Source: Posidonia oceanica (Eukaryota > Streptophyta > Magnoliopsida > Alismatales > Posidoniaceae). From it: a stretch of DNA of 64,000 bases. The notes below the pieces were generated by a model. It was given only the letters and a program-made list of their open reading frames with translations. It did not search any database and was not told where the DNA came from. This document shows, piece after piece, positions 52,935 to 64,000 of the stretch (the first letter of the stretch is position 1; the number at the start of each line of letters is the position of its first letter). Both the position numbers and the translations under genes were made by a program. The stretch lies in the NCBI GenBank assembly GCA_037176725.1, contig JAZBRS010000014.1, positions 80,086,501-80,150,500 of the forward strand. The letters are read 5' to 3'.

Positions 52935-55900
52935 TGTTGACACCCCATTTTGACAGGCTTGAATCAGTTGGAATCTTCTGGTGGCTTCTGGATCCAAACC
53001 TAGGTCAAACCTACACCTTCCTTTTCATCCTACCCTTCAAAACAAGCCCAAACTTGACTTAAGATTACACCCCTTTCCCTAACCCAAAACTTACCCAAAA
53101 ATCATAGGAAAACCCACCATTCCCAACTTAGCAAACCTACCCAAACACCTAGAAATTCTCAACCTAAAACCACTCCCAAAAATCCTAGGAAACCTAGGTA
53201 AAACTACCCTTTTTCTACACCTCAAAACCCTTCCAAAACTTTCTCAAAACTAAACCAAAATGCTAGGAGCAACACTAGAGACCCTAGGCTACACACTCCA
53301 CAATTTTCACCCCTTTTCAAAACTTCTAACCCCTCCATTTACCCAAATTATCCTTTTCTCTCTCCTAGATTATTCTTTTCTCTCTCCTCTCTCTCTCCTG
53401 ATTATCCTCCTTCTTTTCACCCCCTTCTCTCCTTTTTTCTTGCCTGGCTGTGGGCCCCCCTTGTGCTCCTATCTCTTCTCAATCTTATTCCTATTTTTAT
53501 CTTATTTTTAGCATTTTCTTTGACCTTCAAAAAATTATCTTCTTTCAACTCCTCTCTTTCCTCTTTATTCCTCCATTTCTCCCTTTTCCGTTTCCTTCTA
53601 ATTTCCTTTTCCTTTCTCTTACTAAATCCCTAAAAAATCCTTAAAAACCTCTAAAACTCTAAAACAAGAGGAAAGCAAACCAAAACCCTAAAATAAATAA
53701 TTAAAAACCTTAAGCAAACAATTAAAAACCTAAACCTAACTAAATCTAGCCAAAATGGAAAATCAAGAATGCAACTTAAAAAATGCAAAAAAAACCAAAA
53801 GAAAATGCTGTAAAATCAAAGAAAAAACCAAAATGTAATCAAAACAGGTAAAAGTAAAATCCTATTAAAAAACAACCAAGAAAACAAATCCTAAAAGAGA
53901 GAAAACACCTAAGAAATGCAAGGGCTAATTATTAAGAAGGAAAAACCTAACTTAACAACTCTAAAAGAGAAAAAATTGAAAACTTAATTAAAAAGTAAAA
54001 ACAAACAATCAAAAATCTAAAAACACTTAATTAAAAACTTAACAAGAAGACCTAACAAAAAAATGCTAAAAGAATTTAACAAACAAAATTAAAAAAAAAG
54101 AAACAAACCAAAGAAGACTTGAGGAAAAAAGACTAAAATCCAAAACTCTAAAGCTCACCCTAATTAATTTAAAAACAAACTCTAAAAAATCCTAATTAGC
54201 ATCCCAAGTACTTAACAAGAAAAACATAATTAAAAAACAACTTAAAATACTTAACAAACATTTAATCAAAATCAAACACAAAACAAACAAAAAAAACCCT
54301 AAAAACCCTAATCAAAACTAAAATCTCTCTAAACCTAATTAATTAATAAAAAACAATCATTAAAAAAATTAATCAAAGTCCTAACTTAAAACACAATCAT
54401 TCTAATAACTTTTTCTATTCTTATTTTATTTTTATCAATTTTATTTCTTTCTTCTTTCTCTTCCTCTTCCCTTTCCTTCCTTTCTTCCTTTCTTTCTATT
54501 TTTTCTTTCTTTTCCTGCTGGGCCCAGTCCAACCCATTCTCCCCGCCATCTCTCCCTCTTCCCTTCCTTCTTTTCTTTCTTTCTTTTTTTTCCTTTTCTC
54601 CACACAGCCCGGCCCGCACAGCCTTCCTCCCTCCTTCTTCTTCTTCTTCTTCTTCTTCCTCCACAGTTCCTCCTTCCTCCCGCCAGCAGTCTCCCTCCAT
54701 CCTCTTTGAATTCAATTTTTCTTCTCCCTCCCGATCGCCATCAGCTCCAGTTCACTCCTCCTCTCTCGCATCTCAGTGGATCTTCCGGTGGCATTAATTG
54801 CCAGTCCTCTCGTCGGCCGCTCCTCTCCCATCAGCAGCAGCTCGTGCCAGTGGGAATTCAAATCCACCACACTTCACTCCATCCCAGCTGCTTAAAAGAC
54901 TCCAGCCCACTCCTCCTTCTTCCGTTTTTTCGTCGTCCAGAGAGAGCGAGAAAAACCAGAGCCTCCAGCACCTAGATTCTCCCTCTCTTCCTCTGAAAAA
55001 CTCAGCTCTTCCTCCTCTTCCTTTCCACTGAAACCAGACCTCCAGCGACCCAGCAAAGCTCTCCCAATTCATCCCCCAAACTCCACCAGAATCCCAGCAT
55101 CACAGCCCTCCACTCCACTCTCCAATTCCACCCAGCATTCCCCCCCGAACACCCTGAAACCACAACAGCAACCCAACATCACTTCTTCAAAAATTCCCGA
55201 CACTGCAACCCACTAAACCTTCCCAAATTCCCTCACCAAACTCGCCTGAACACCACCTTCTAAACCCACCTGAGCATCAGCTCCAAGCCTCACCACAGAC
55301 CAAATCCCTCACAACAAACACCTACCCCCTTCTCTGCCAGAAAATCACCATACCTACAAACTCCCTCTCCAGCAATCCACAGACCAACTTAAACCCTCCT
55401 ACACACTCACCTAACCTCCAGGAGTTCGCCGGTGCCCTCCAACTGATCCAGAGAGCAGGGAACAACCCTACCCACCTCCTGCTGTCTTCTATGAACCCAC
55501 AGAAGTGATCTTCTTCTCCGACCGTCGAAGCTCTGCTCCGAGCGTCCAGGAAGCTCCGGAGCACTCCGCTGACCCAGTCCCAGCACTCTAGAGTCGTCGA
55601 CCGCGCCTGCAACCACTGGACGACCTCCGCCGGCAAGCACAGAAGCCACCTACGTTGGGGGGACGTTCCAGCCAACAAAACAAGTTTTTTTTCTTCTCCC
55701 TGTAGCTAATCTCCTCCCTCTTCTGCTTCCTAACCCCTCAGATCGGGGTTTCGTCTCCTCCTTCACCGGGTCAGCACCGCCGCTGACCCGTCTTCTCCGG
55801 CGAGCTCCGAGCTCGCCTCGCCGCTCCGGTCTGCAGAACCAGCTCCCAGCCATCCCCCGAGAACCGCACGGTCAACAAAAACTCTCCGGTAGCTTCAGAA

Positions 55901-58698
55901 TGCCACGACGACGCTCCAATCGCCCGGAGATGACCGGAGCACCCGGAGGAGATCTGCAGACCAGAGGAGCAGCGAGCCGGCGACTTCCTCGCCAGACGTC
56001 GCTCGAGCTCCGCCTACCTCCGGTGAAGCCTGCCGTTGCCTCTACGCCGCCCCAGCTTCCCTCCTCCGCCTTTCTTGGCCACTGGTAGCAGTTGTTACAG
56101 TGGCCACCCGTCTGAGCAATTACTGTTCATTTATTTTTCTTTACCATGCTATTTTGCCATTAAATTGCATTTTCGGTTTCAATTTTTGCTTTATTACATT
56201 CTGGTCCTGCCTCTGTTAAAATTCATTTAATTTCGCATTAAAATCTTATAATATTGCCTGAAAAACTTAAAAAATTGATTAATTGCATGTTAGTCCTTCT
56301 GCAGTGTTTCCCTCTGTATTTATTTTAAGTTCTGGCCCTCTAGCTTTCTATTATTGCATGTTAGTCCTGCCATTGATAATCTTATTTAATGCTTGTATTT
56401 TACTTTGATAAATTGCATTTCTAGTCCCTGTTGTTTTTCTTATTTACAGTTTAGTCCTCTGATCTGTTAACTTAGGCATTTATTTTCCATTTTTCCATAC
56501 TGCATTGCATCATTTCCCTCATATTTTCTGATTTTTGCATATAGGTCCTTCATCAATGCACAGCATGCATTTAAATGCATATTTTGCTTATAAAATTACA
56601 TTTTTGACCCTACATGATTTAAAATTTGCATATAAGTCCTCAGCATACATTTAAATGCATATTTTGCTTGTAAAATTGCATTTTAGACCCGGCATCCTTG
56701 AAAATTTGCGTATAGGTCCCCAGTTTGCATTCCCAGACCACTAAGACCACTGTTTTGCTTGCAAAATTGCATTTTAGACCCTATTGATTTCAAAATTGCA
56801 TGCCAATCCCCCATATGATTTCAAAACTTGTCCTAATACATGTTTACCTTGTAAAATTGCATTTTGAACCCTACATTTTGCAAAATTGCACTCAGACCCC
56901 TCAACTTTCAAAAACTTTGCACCAAAGCCCCTAACTTTTCAAAATCCTTGCATTTAGACCCCCACTTTTTCAAAAATTGCATATAAGTTCCCAATTTTCT
57001 GAAAAATCATCCCTAGGTCTTTTCTTGCATTCTGCATGTATTGCACTCATGCATTCTTGCATTTGGCATTCCTTGCACACACTTAAGCATCATTAGCTCC
57101 TATTTACATGGGAGGACCGATTGTGCACACCCCTAGGATCTCCTGTACACCTAGATCCATTCTTCTCCCCTGTTCTGGCCCTTCTGCCTCGAAGCTGGTA
57201 TATCTTCAGATCCGGCCGTTGGATCTTCTCAACCAAGCTACCTGGACGATTCCGGCGGAGCACTCTTCAGCATGGATCAGGCGATTTTCAGATCAGGCTT
57301 CAGATTTCCGAGGTAAGTCCTCCTGAACCCTTGCACAGCATTCATTTGCATACCATTTGCATTCCATGCATTGTTTTTGCTTTCTGGTTTCTCGAGCATG
57401 TAGAATAGGACTTCCTCTTCTTATCTATCAACTCTGCTCCCTCTTTTCGCGTACTCCCAGTGCTTTGTGTTGCATTTCCCCTGGATTCACCACTGATTGT
57501 GACTTTCTTCCCCCTTATCCACGATTCGATCGCATCGCGAGCTCTTGGCAGTGTGCGAGACACATCATGGGACATTTTGGTGGGAAACAGTCACAAAACA
57601 GTGGTAATCCTTCCACTTGCTTCCCTTCCCCTTTGTAGGTCTTCACACCTACTTTGCGTGGTCTTTAAACGGCGCTTGTTCTCACACTTGCGCTGTTTAC
57701 CTCTCCTTTGCTTCTCCTGCTCTTTTTCTTAGCATTTGCATCTGCGTGGTTTCATCGATGCTTTATTTCGCCTGCTTTGGCACCATTTCGCATGCCCGCT
57801 CTGTTTCTGGCACTGTTTTTGCGTGCCCGCTCTGCTTTTGGCACTGTTTTGCGTGCCTGCTCTGTTTTTGGCACCGTTTTACATGCCATTCTTGTTTTCT
57901 GCAACGTTCCGCATGCCGCTTTGTTTTCTTGCACTGTTTTGCATGTCGCTCTGTCTTTTGCGCCGTTTTGCGTGCCGACCTCGTTTTCTTGCACCGTTTC
58001 ACGTGCCACTCTCGTTTCTCGCGTTGTTTTACGTGTTTTACGCCGTTTTCTCTTGCATGTCGCCCGCATTGCTTGGTTTTACCATCGTTTTGCTTTTCCG
58101 TCTGCATTTGCATATAGGGTAATGATGCTTACTGCCTGGAGTTCTTACGAGCCAGGTTTCGACCGGTTCGGAACACAAACAGCGCTGCTGAGCACTTAGA
58201 CTACACGTTTACTTCCCCGTATTGCATCCCACTACTTAGAGCACACCTATGAGCATTCATTCAAGCATTCATTGGCATTTAGGCATTCAAACCTGCATTT
58301 CCCTGCGTATGCGAGCGTAAGCCTAGAAAGACCGATTCTCGGATGTGTCGGGGGTGCCTAACACCTTCCCCGCACGTAACAGGAGTCCTTGTCCAGTCTT
58401 TTGGCCTGCAATGACCATATTGCCCTTATCCTAGGCATGAGTCATATCATTTGCATTCATTTGCATTTGTTTTCTTTTGCATTGCTTTGCATTGCATCTT
58501 TTGCTTGGTTTTGCGTGTTAACTCACGCATTCCCCTGATTTTCCTTGTCTCCTGATAATAGACACTATGGCGACTCTAAATTGTCTTATCTTCTTCTTTT
58601 CTTATCTTTTCTCCCCTGTTTTAAGTGTTTTCGAATTGAGCCCTCCTCCTCGGACTTAGCCGCTAATAGTAACCCTGATTCTGATTGGGATTACTACA
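52935..58698 (+). mobile_element. Solo LTR6, 5.76 kb, nested in LTR5
   Basis: TGTTGACACCCC at 52935 to GGGATTACTACA at 58698, with CAAAC duplicated on both sides. It has the same internal order as LTR1 to LTR3 but is well diverged: A-rich (53640-54400), CT-rich with a (CTT)n run at about 54637-54660, GC-rich leader, TTGCATnTAGnCC repeats (56160-57000), donor GTAAGT at 57313, TTTTGCGTGC-type repeats (57770-58030), conserved block (58301-58411) and PBS-like TGGCGACTCT at 58568-58577. No internal region remains. Confidence 0.95.
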
Positions 58699-58703
58699 CA
58701 AAC
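58699..58703. repeat. Target-site duplication of LTR6, right copy
   Basis: CAAAC, matching 52930-52934. Confidence 0.92.
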
Positions 58704-58827
58704 TATGTACATGCGATGTAAATGCTGCATGAGAGTGCATGACATGTATAACATGCAAGGTAGTCAATATAAACATCCAAAAGGAGATTCAATGGCAAGA
58801 TGCAAGCATGAATGAGGTTTAAGCTAA

Positions 58828-60600
58828 TGCAGGGTGTTGGACGCTAGAACATACAACGTCCAACATAGGATGCTGTAGTATCCAGTGTCCAACACTCTGG
58901 AATAGACAGATGGCAAGATAGCATGCAAACTGGCAGAGCAAATATCATGGCATGCATTCAAGTTGCTATAAACAAGCATAGGCTAGGCATGCAAGCATGG
59001 ATCAAACAAACATAAGAGATCAGGGCATCATGCAAAGCATTTAAATGGAAGTTACTAAGTAGAATTGTAGGACGCTGGTAACATCAATGTCCAACGTAGG
59101 ACGTTGAATGTTCCAGCGTCCAACACATGAAGGATGCAAACCCACCTGCAAGGGGGAGCTGAGCTCAAAACCCCACTTAATCATGCATGCAAACAATTGA
59201 GAATATGCCAGATCATGACAAACCACACAAGCCAAGCATGTAATCCATAAGAAGCAAGTAAGAAAGAGGTGTAGAGAAATAAAGGGATAAAAATCCCACA
59301 TATATAAACATGCGGTTAAAGAGGAGACTAGCAAGCTTAAACATAGGTGCCATAGAGGCCGAACATCACTAGGCATGCATAAATCATAGATATAACTCAA
59401 AAATAAGCAATATGCAAGCATGGAAGTAGATGTAAGCAAGCAGGGAAGTAGGATGCTGGATGCACCAACGTCCAACGTTGGACGCGACGCACTCCAACGT
59501 CCAACACAAGCAAGCAACACAATGATCTAAAGCATGAAGTACTGATCCAAGCAAGGATCAAAACAAGATATTAAGAATGCTAAGGCATCAATAAACATGT
59601 AAGGAAGCATATACCATAAGCTCATAAAGATGTAAATAAAGCATGGCAAGCATGAAAGCAAAAATAGAGCAAAGGAAAACAGTGAACAGCTGGGTGTTGG
59701 ACGCTGCACTATGGTGCGTCCAATGTTGGACGCACCAGGCTATGCATCCAATAAGTCGGGAACTTTCTCGGCCAAAGACAATGGCCAAATCGGCCAAAAA
59801 GCTTAAACTAACTTGCTAGGAAGCAAGAGTGGCCGATGACGAGCATGTCCATATACTCGGCGTCGGAAATAGGTGGGTGGATTGCTCCACCCACCTCCTC
59901 CTCCTCGCGGCCGGAAAGCCAAGGCGGGGAGGGGTGTGTGCTGTGCTAAATTGCGGGGAAACAAGCTAGGAACTTTACCACATGCATGAACGAGATATGG
60001 GGATCGAAAGCCTACCTTGGTGCGGCCTAAAGTAGCGTGTCCACTCTCGACCGGTCGGCACGAAAGGTGGTGGTAGGCCAACTCCAGCGAGCTTTCTTGG
60101 CATGTAGGAGGCACAGGAGAGGGATCTGGAGGTCTGGGGGTGATCGTGGGTAATCGCTCTTGGCTCTGGTGTCACTCAATTCTCTCTCGAATGGGTGTGG
60201 TGATCTGAATTGGGAGGTGAAGTTGCTGTTTTGTTCATTGGTGCATGGGTGAAATTGCTGTTTTGTTCATTGGTGTAGGGATGTCAGGTGGAGGCATGGG
60301 GCTTGTCAGAAGGGTGAGAAAGTCCTGGTGGTGGCAGGAGGAGGCAGCCGAAGTCAGTGACCTGCGGTGAGAGTGGAAGAGGTGCTAGGGAGGAGAGGAT
60401 GACTTGGCAGGGCAGTTACTCACGCTTGGAGGCTAGTGGGTGGCTGTAGTGGGCTGAGGGGATGGCGAGAAAGTGTGTACAGGCGGTGGAGGGACGAGAG
60501 GTGAGCCAGAGGTGGTGGAGCAGCCGCTGCAACTCCCAGGACGTTAGACGCTAGCACAGAGCGCGTCCAACGTTGGACGCTGCCCGTGCCAGCGTCCAAC
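58828..60600 (-). repeat. GTTGGACGC double-hairpin units of LTR5
   Basis: About 62-bp units with the pattern GTGTTGGACGC…GCGTCCAACGTTGGACGC…GCGTCCAACAC at about 58830, 59068, 59453, 59692 and 60535. Two more lie left of LTR6 at 52612 and 52836. Most are 225-240 bp apart once LTR6 is removed. Confidence 0.88.
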
Positions 60601-60850
60601 ACGCCCAGGAGGCCAAAAGCTGAAATAGGCTTGGGCCTTGGTTTATAATGGTTTAAAAAAGGTGTAAAGGCTTAGGTTGAGTTGGGTGATGGTTTTGGGG
60701 TTTAGGTGGGGTTTTAGGGTTGGTTTATGAATGGGATTTGGTTTTTAGGTCAAAATGGGTTAATTTGAAAAAAGAGAGCCATCCCAGAGTCCAAGCAAGC
60801 TTTCCAGAGTAGTTCGCCATCTTCCAGGCAGTCAAAATGGGGTGTCAACA

Positions 60851-60855
60851 GCATG
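60851..60855. repeat. Target-site duplication of LTR5, right copy
   Basis: GCATG, matching 51705-51709. Confidence 0.85.
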
Positions 60856-61560
60856 TGTCCCCCAGTAGAGTCAGTACTAGCATCGCATCTTAGCATCACT
60901 CGGGCATTGCGCGCTTAGAATTCGAACCCCTAGCTCGCGTATTACTTAAGGTAGCATCCTCAGCACCCGCAACTCTACGCAGTTTGCCTGCTTAGGATGA
61001 CACCTATGGTAGTGCGCAGCCAGGATCGTCTTCTCGGTATCGCGTGCCTGACATCACATCACGCTACATTATACTGCATAACATCGCATCACATTATATC
61101 TCACATTCGCATCGCATTTTCGCCTCACCCTGGCATTGCGTGCTTAGAAATCGAGCCCCTGGTCCCGTGTGTTGCTCAAGGTAGCATCCCTAGTACTTGC
61201 AGCTCCCTGCAGTCTGCCGACTTAGGATGACACCTGCGATAGTGCACGACCAGGATCGCTTTCTTGGCATCGCATGCTCCGCATTACATCGCATTGCATT
61301 ACACTGCATTCTCATTGCATTGTTATACTCTGTGTAGACATCACACCAACTCCCGCATTCTGCATTCCGCATTCCCCAGCACTACGTGCCTAGGAATCGA
61401 ACCCCTGGTTCTGCGTATTGCTCAAGGTGGTATATTCAGCACCCACAGCTCTCTACAGCCTGTTGGCTTAAGATGACACCTGCGGTAGTGCACGGCCAGG
61501 ATCGCTTCCTTGGCATTACGTGTCCGACATCGCATGCACCACCCCAACATCTCATACACA
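60856..61560 (+). repeat. About 235-bp tandem repeat, 3 copies (element E)
   Basis: Three diverged units starting at about 60905, 61136 and 61378, each with a CTTAGAATTCGAACCCCT-like start and a later GGATGACACCT, AGTGC and CCAGGATCG series. Non-coding. Confidence 0.8.
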
Positions 61561-61932
61561 GCATTTTCATCGCCTTCGCTTAGAGCAGAGCTTAGTGAAT
61601 GGCACCCCCACGCTAGAGCCATACACCGCTCATCACACAGCACCGTCACCTGAAGCCGGGCGGCTCAGTGACCTGCATCATCGTCTGGCTTTCCCCGCAC
61701 TGCCCAGCGACCCTCAGCATTGCATCATCCGCAACATCATCACACACATGCATATCCCGTGTTCCCTCCGCGGAGTGCAGTGCAATGAGCATTAGCATAA
61801 GCATCGCATCGGCATCACACACTAGCGTCTACATCATCATTCGCATTGTGGTAACAGGACACGATTTTTGATGTATCCACCGAATAAGCGACTCATGCCA
61901 ATTGCAACACTGGCCTCCCACCGGCATCAGGA
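61561..61932 (+). other. Element E region before the purine tract
   Basis: GCAT- and CATC-rich non-coding sequence similar in character to 6350-6600 and 48880-49080. No gene is recognised. Confidence 0.55.
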
Positions 61933-62008
61933 GGGGTGTCTTGTCAATCCTGAGCCACGGTCTCGCTACACTTGACCTCGCTCAAGGAGGGGCATCTGTT
62001 GACACCCC
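61933..62008 (+). promoter_or_regulatory. Polypurine tract and enclosing hairpin (element E/LTR7)
   Basis: GGGGTGTC (61933-61940) pairs with GACACCCC (62001-62008, inside LTR7), and the TGAGC end of CCTGAGC (61949-61955) with GCTCA at 61980-61984. The purine tract AAGGAGGGG is at 61984-61992. Confidence 0.8.
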
Positions 62009-64000
62009 AATCTGATGCCCAGTCGGCATATTTCTTCTAGAGGAGCTTGCTCAGATCGCGGCACGACGGACCCCACCTTCTCACCCAATCCAAACCCTAA
62101 CCCTAACCTAGACCCCAGCCTAAGCCTTAACCTAAGCCAACCCCAAAATCCCATAAAAACACCCTAAAACCCACTCCAAGTCGTTGGATGCTAGATATGC
62201 CTGCGTCTTATGTAAGACGCAGCAAACCCAGCGTCTAACATCACCTACATCTTTGGGGCATTAGACGCTACCTGGGGCTGCGTCTTATGTAAGACGCAAC
62301 TCAGGTACGCGTCCTACATACCTGGGACTGCAGAGCTTTGTCTTGAGCTCCCATGCTGGCCCACGACCTTGCCCATACCTCTGACACCCCCACTACCTCA
62401 CTCCCATACCTCCACACCCTACCACGACCTCCTCACCTTGCCCTGCAGCCTGACTTCTTGTGCAGGCTTGACCAAGCAAAACCAAGGAACCCAACACCCA
62501 TTCCACAGTCGGCCAACCATTCCAGCGAGAGAGCAGAGCCTTCCCAGCACTCCAGAGTGATCCTCAGCCTCCCCTCGTGTGAGAGAGAGCCCCCTGAGCG
62601 TTCCCCAGCAACCAGGCCATCGCCGCGCCCGCACCAGTGCCGTCCGAGCTCGCCGTCCACCAACTCCAGCCAACTTTGAGGCACACCTTCGGCCCGCACC
62701 ACAGGTAATTCTCCCTTCCTCGAGCATCCCTCACTCCTCCCTCATCCTCGTGAAGCTTCACAACCAAGCTTCATGGGTCTCCAGCCTCTTTGATGGCCAA
62801 AGATGCCATGAACTTCGGCGGCAAGAGGGGGGAGGTGGGTGGAACAATCCACACACCCATTTAGCATGATTTTTGCATATTTATGATCGTTGATGCATAC
62901 TCTTGCTTACTACATAGCTAGTTCTCAAATTTGAACCGATTTGAAGGCCCATTCATGATCTGAGGTGTCCCGTGGTGTTGAACGCTGGAGCTGGTGTGTC
63001 CAATGTAGGATGCTGCCATTCCCAGCGTCCAACGCCTCTGTCCCCTTTTAACATATTTTCTCTTACAGAGCATTTAATTATTTTCTGATCAGATTACATG
63101 GAGCATGCATTAGCAGACACACATTCATATCATGCTTTGGATCTAATGCTTTATTTCCTTTGAATCCATTTTAATCAAGTGTTTTCTGTTCAAATCTGAT
63201 TTATTTTGTTGGACGATGTGTATCCCTGCGTCCAACGTTAGACGCAGGGTTCATAGTGTCTAACACTTCTGCTTGGCTGAACCTACTTTTGATGCTTGTT
63301 TCCTTGATTCCTGTGTATATTGGTTTCTGCTTTGATCATCTAGCATGATTTGCATACCTACAGTTGCCACATTGCATTAAGATCATTGTTTATCAAAATA
63401 TGCATGCATTCTTTAAAAAATCCGGTTTAATTTGTTAGACACTGAGGATCCCAGCGTCCAACGTTAGACGCTGGTGATCCTAGCGTCCAACACCTTAGGC
63501 CTGTAAAATTCAGAATTAATGCTTGCACTTGACTTATGAGTTTTGTTTGCCTTTTGCATCGATCTTCTGGCTTGATTTACCTGTCTACAGTTTTCATATA
63601 TCAATAAAATCATCAGTTTTCAAAATGTGCATCCATGTTCTTTAGAATCTGGTTTAATTTGTTAGATGCTAAGAATCCCAGCATCCAACGTTAGACGCTG
63701 GTGATCTTAGCATTCAACACTTTAACTTGCTGCACCCAGATTTTAAGCACAGATTTTGATTCGAACATCGTTTTTTACATTTGGTCGCTTCCAATGCATG
63801 CTCTAGCACCCATGCACGTTGCTGGATCACTGTTTCACACCTTGCATAGCCTATTTTCCCGTGGTTTTCCGCCTCGGACTTGGTTTCCATCGCATGTCAC
63901 TATTCGCATTGTATGGTTTTCTCCGGTGTTTTGGTTTCTCGCCTACATCCATTAGGGTGATGATGCTTACTGTCTAGAGTTTTTTGGAACCGAGGCATGC
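61997..64000 (+). mobile_element. LTR7, 5' part of the 3' LTR of element E (cut by window end)
   Basis: Starts TGTTGACACCCC after the purine tract. It resembles LTR5 (GAGCTTGCTC near the start, GTTGGACGC palindromes) rather than LTR1 to LTR3. It contains CACAG/GTAATT at 62705, ~228-bp tandem repeats at 62950-63740, and at the window end the ATTAG/GGTGATGATGCTTACTGT segment that also occurs at 11938 in LTR1. The conserved block and the 3' end lie beyond the window. Confidence 0.88.
62950..63740 (+). repeat. About 228-bp tandem repeat with double hairpins (LTR7)
   Basis: Double-hairpin units begin at about 62974, 63205, 63434 and 63661 (steps 231, 229, 227). Related units with GCGTCTTATGTAAGACGC cores lie at 62176-62340. 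Stem words vary together (GTTGGACG/CGTCCAAC, GTTAGACGC/GCGTCTAAC-like). Confidence 0.85.

Larger units (their letters stand above)
51710..60850 (-). mobile_element. Solo LTR5 on the minus strand, interrupted by solo LTR6
   Basis: Read on the minus strand it runs from TGTTGACACCCC (ending at 60850) to …GGGATCGCTAGA (51710). It is flanked by GCATG at 51705-51709 and 60851-60855, a 5-bp target duplication. No PBS, ORF or second LTR is present, so it is a solo LTR left by LTR-LTR recombination. Without the nested insertion it is about 3.4 kb. It carries the conserved block (about 52018-52125), the PBS-like copy (51876-51885) and seven GTTGGACGC double-hairpin units. The terminal CTAGA differs from the family CTACA by one base. 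Confidence 0.9.

Overview
The window is plant nuclear DNA made entirely of LTR retrotransposons. I see no host gene, rRNA, tRNA or single-copy flank. The elements are Ty3/gypsy of the Tat/Ogre type. They have very long LTRs (about 2.4 to 5.8 kb), a TGGCGACTCTGCTGGG primer-binding site, dual RNase H domains, a D,D35E integrase without a chromodomain, a purine tract before TGTTGACACCCC, and an extra ORF (aORF) downstream of pol. An angiosperm, probably a eudicot, is likely; I cannot name the species.

Layout: 1-6677 is the 3' part of element A (integrase C-terminus, broken aORF, repeats, purine tract). LTR1 is 6678-12513. Internal region B, 12514-17183, has the PBS joined directly to the aORF region, with gag-pol deleted. 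LTR2 is 17184-23021. Element C, 23022-34774, has a protease-RT-RNaseH-integrase frame with a single in-frame TAG, then an intact aORF and repeats. LTR3 is 34775-40580. Element D, 40581-49165, has a decayed integrase and aORF and about 84 copies of a 40-bp satellite. LTR4, of another subfamily, is 49166-51531. Element E follows in two pieces, 51532-51709 and 60851-61996, ending at LTR7 (61997 to the window end). E is interrupted by a minus-strand solo LTR5 (51710-60850, TSD GCATG), which is itself interrupted by solo LTR6 (52935-58698, TSD CAAAC).

The simplest reading is a nest. The composite A-LTR1-B-LTR2 lies in C, C lies in D, and D lies in E, all in one orientation, with the left halves outside the window. 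Each exact LTR 3' end (…CTACA or …CACA) is followed at once by the resumed host element. This predicts target-site duplications ATTAC, ACAGC and CTATC.

The most unusual content is non-coding. The aORF-to-LTR domain of every element is built from dozens of short stem-loops that keep a loop motif while both stem arms change together (GATAG/CTATC, GACAG/CTGTC, GGTAG/CTACC and others). A larger hairpin encloses the purine tract and crosses the LTR boundary in all elements. A second palindrome system (GTTGGACGC/GCGTCCAAC double hairpins in ~230-bp repeats) sits in LTR5 and LTR7. All six LTR 3' regions in the window also hold an internal copy of the start of the PBS. The aORF looks related to the plant mobile domain/DUF7745 group. 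It is kept at 400 codons in two copies and differs from its diverged copy in D mostly by synonymous changes.
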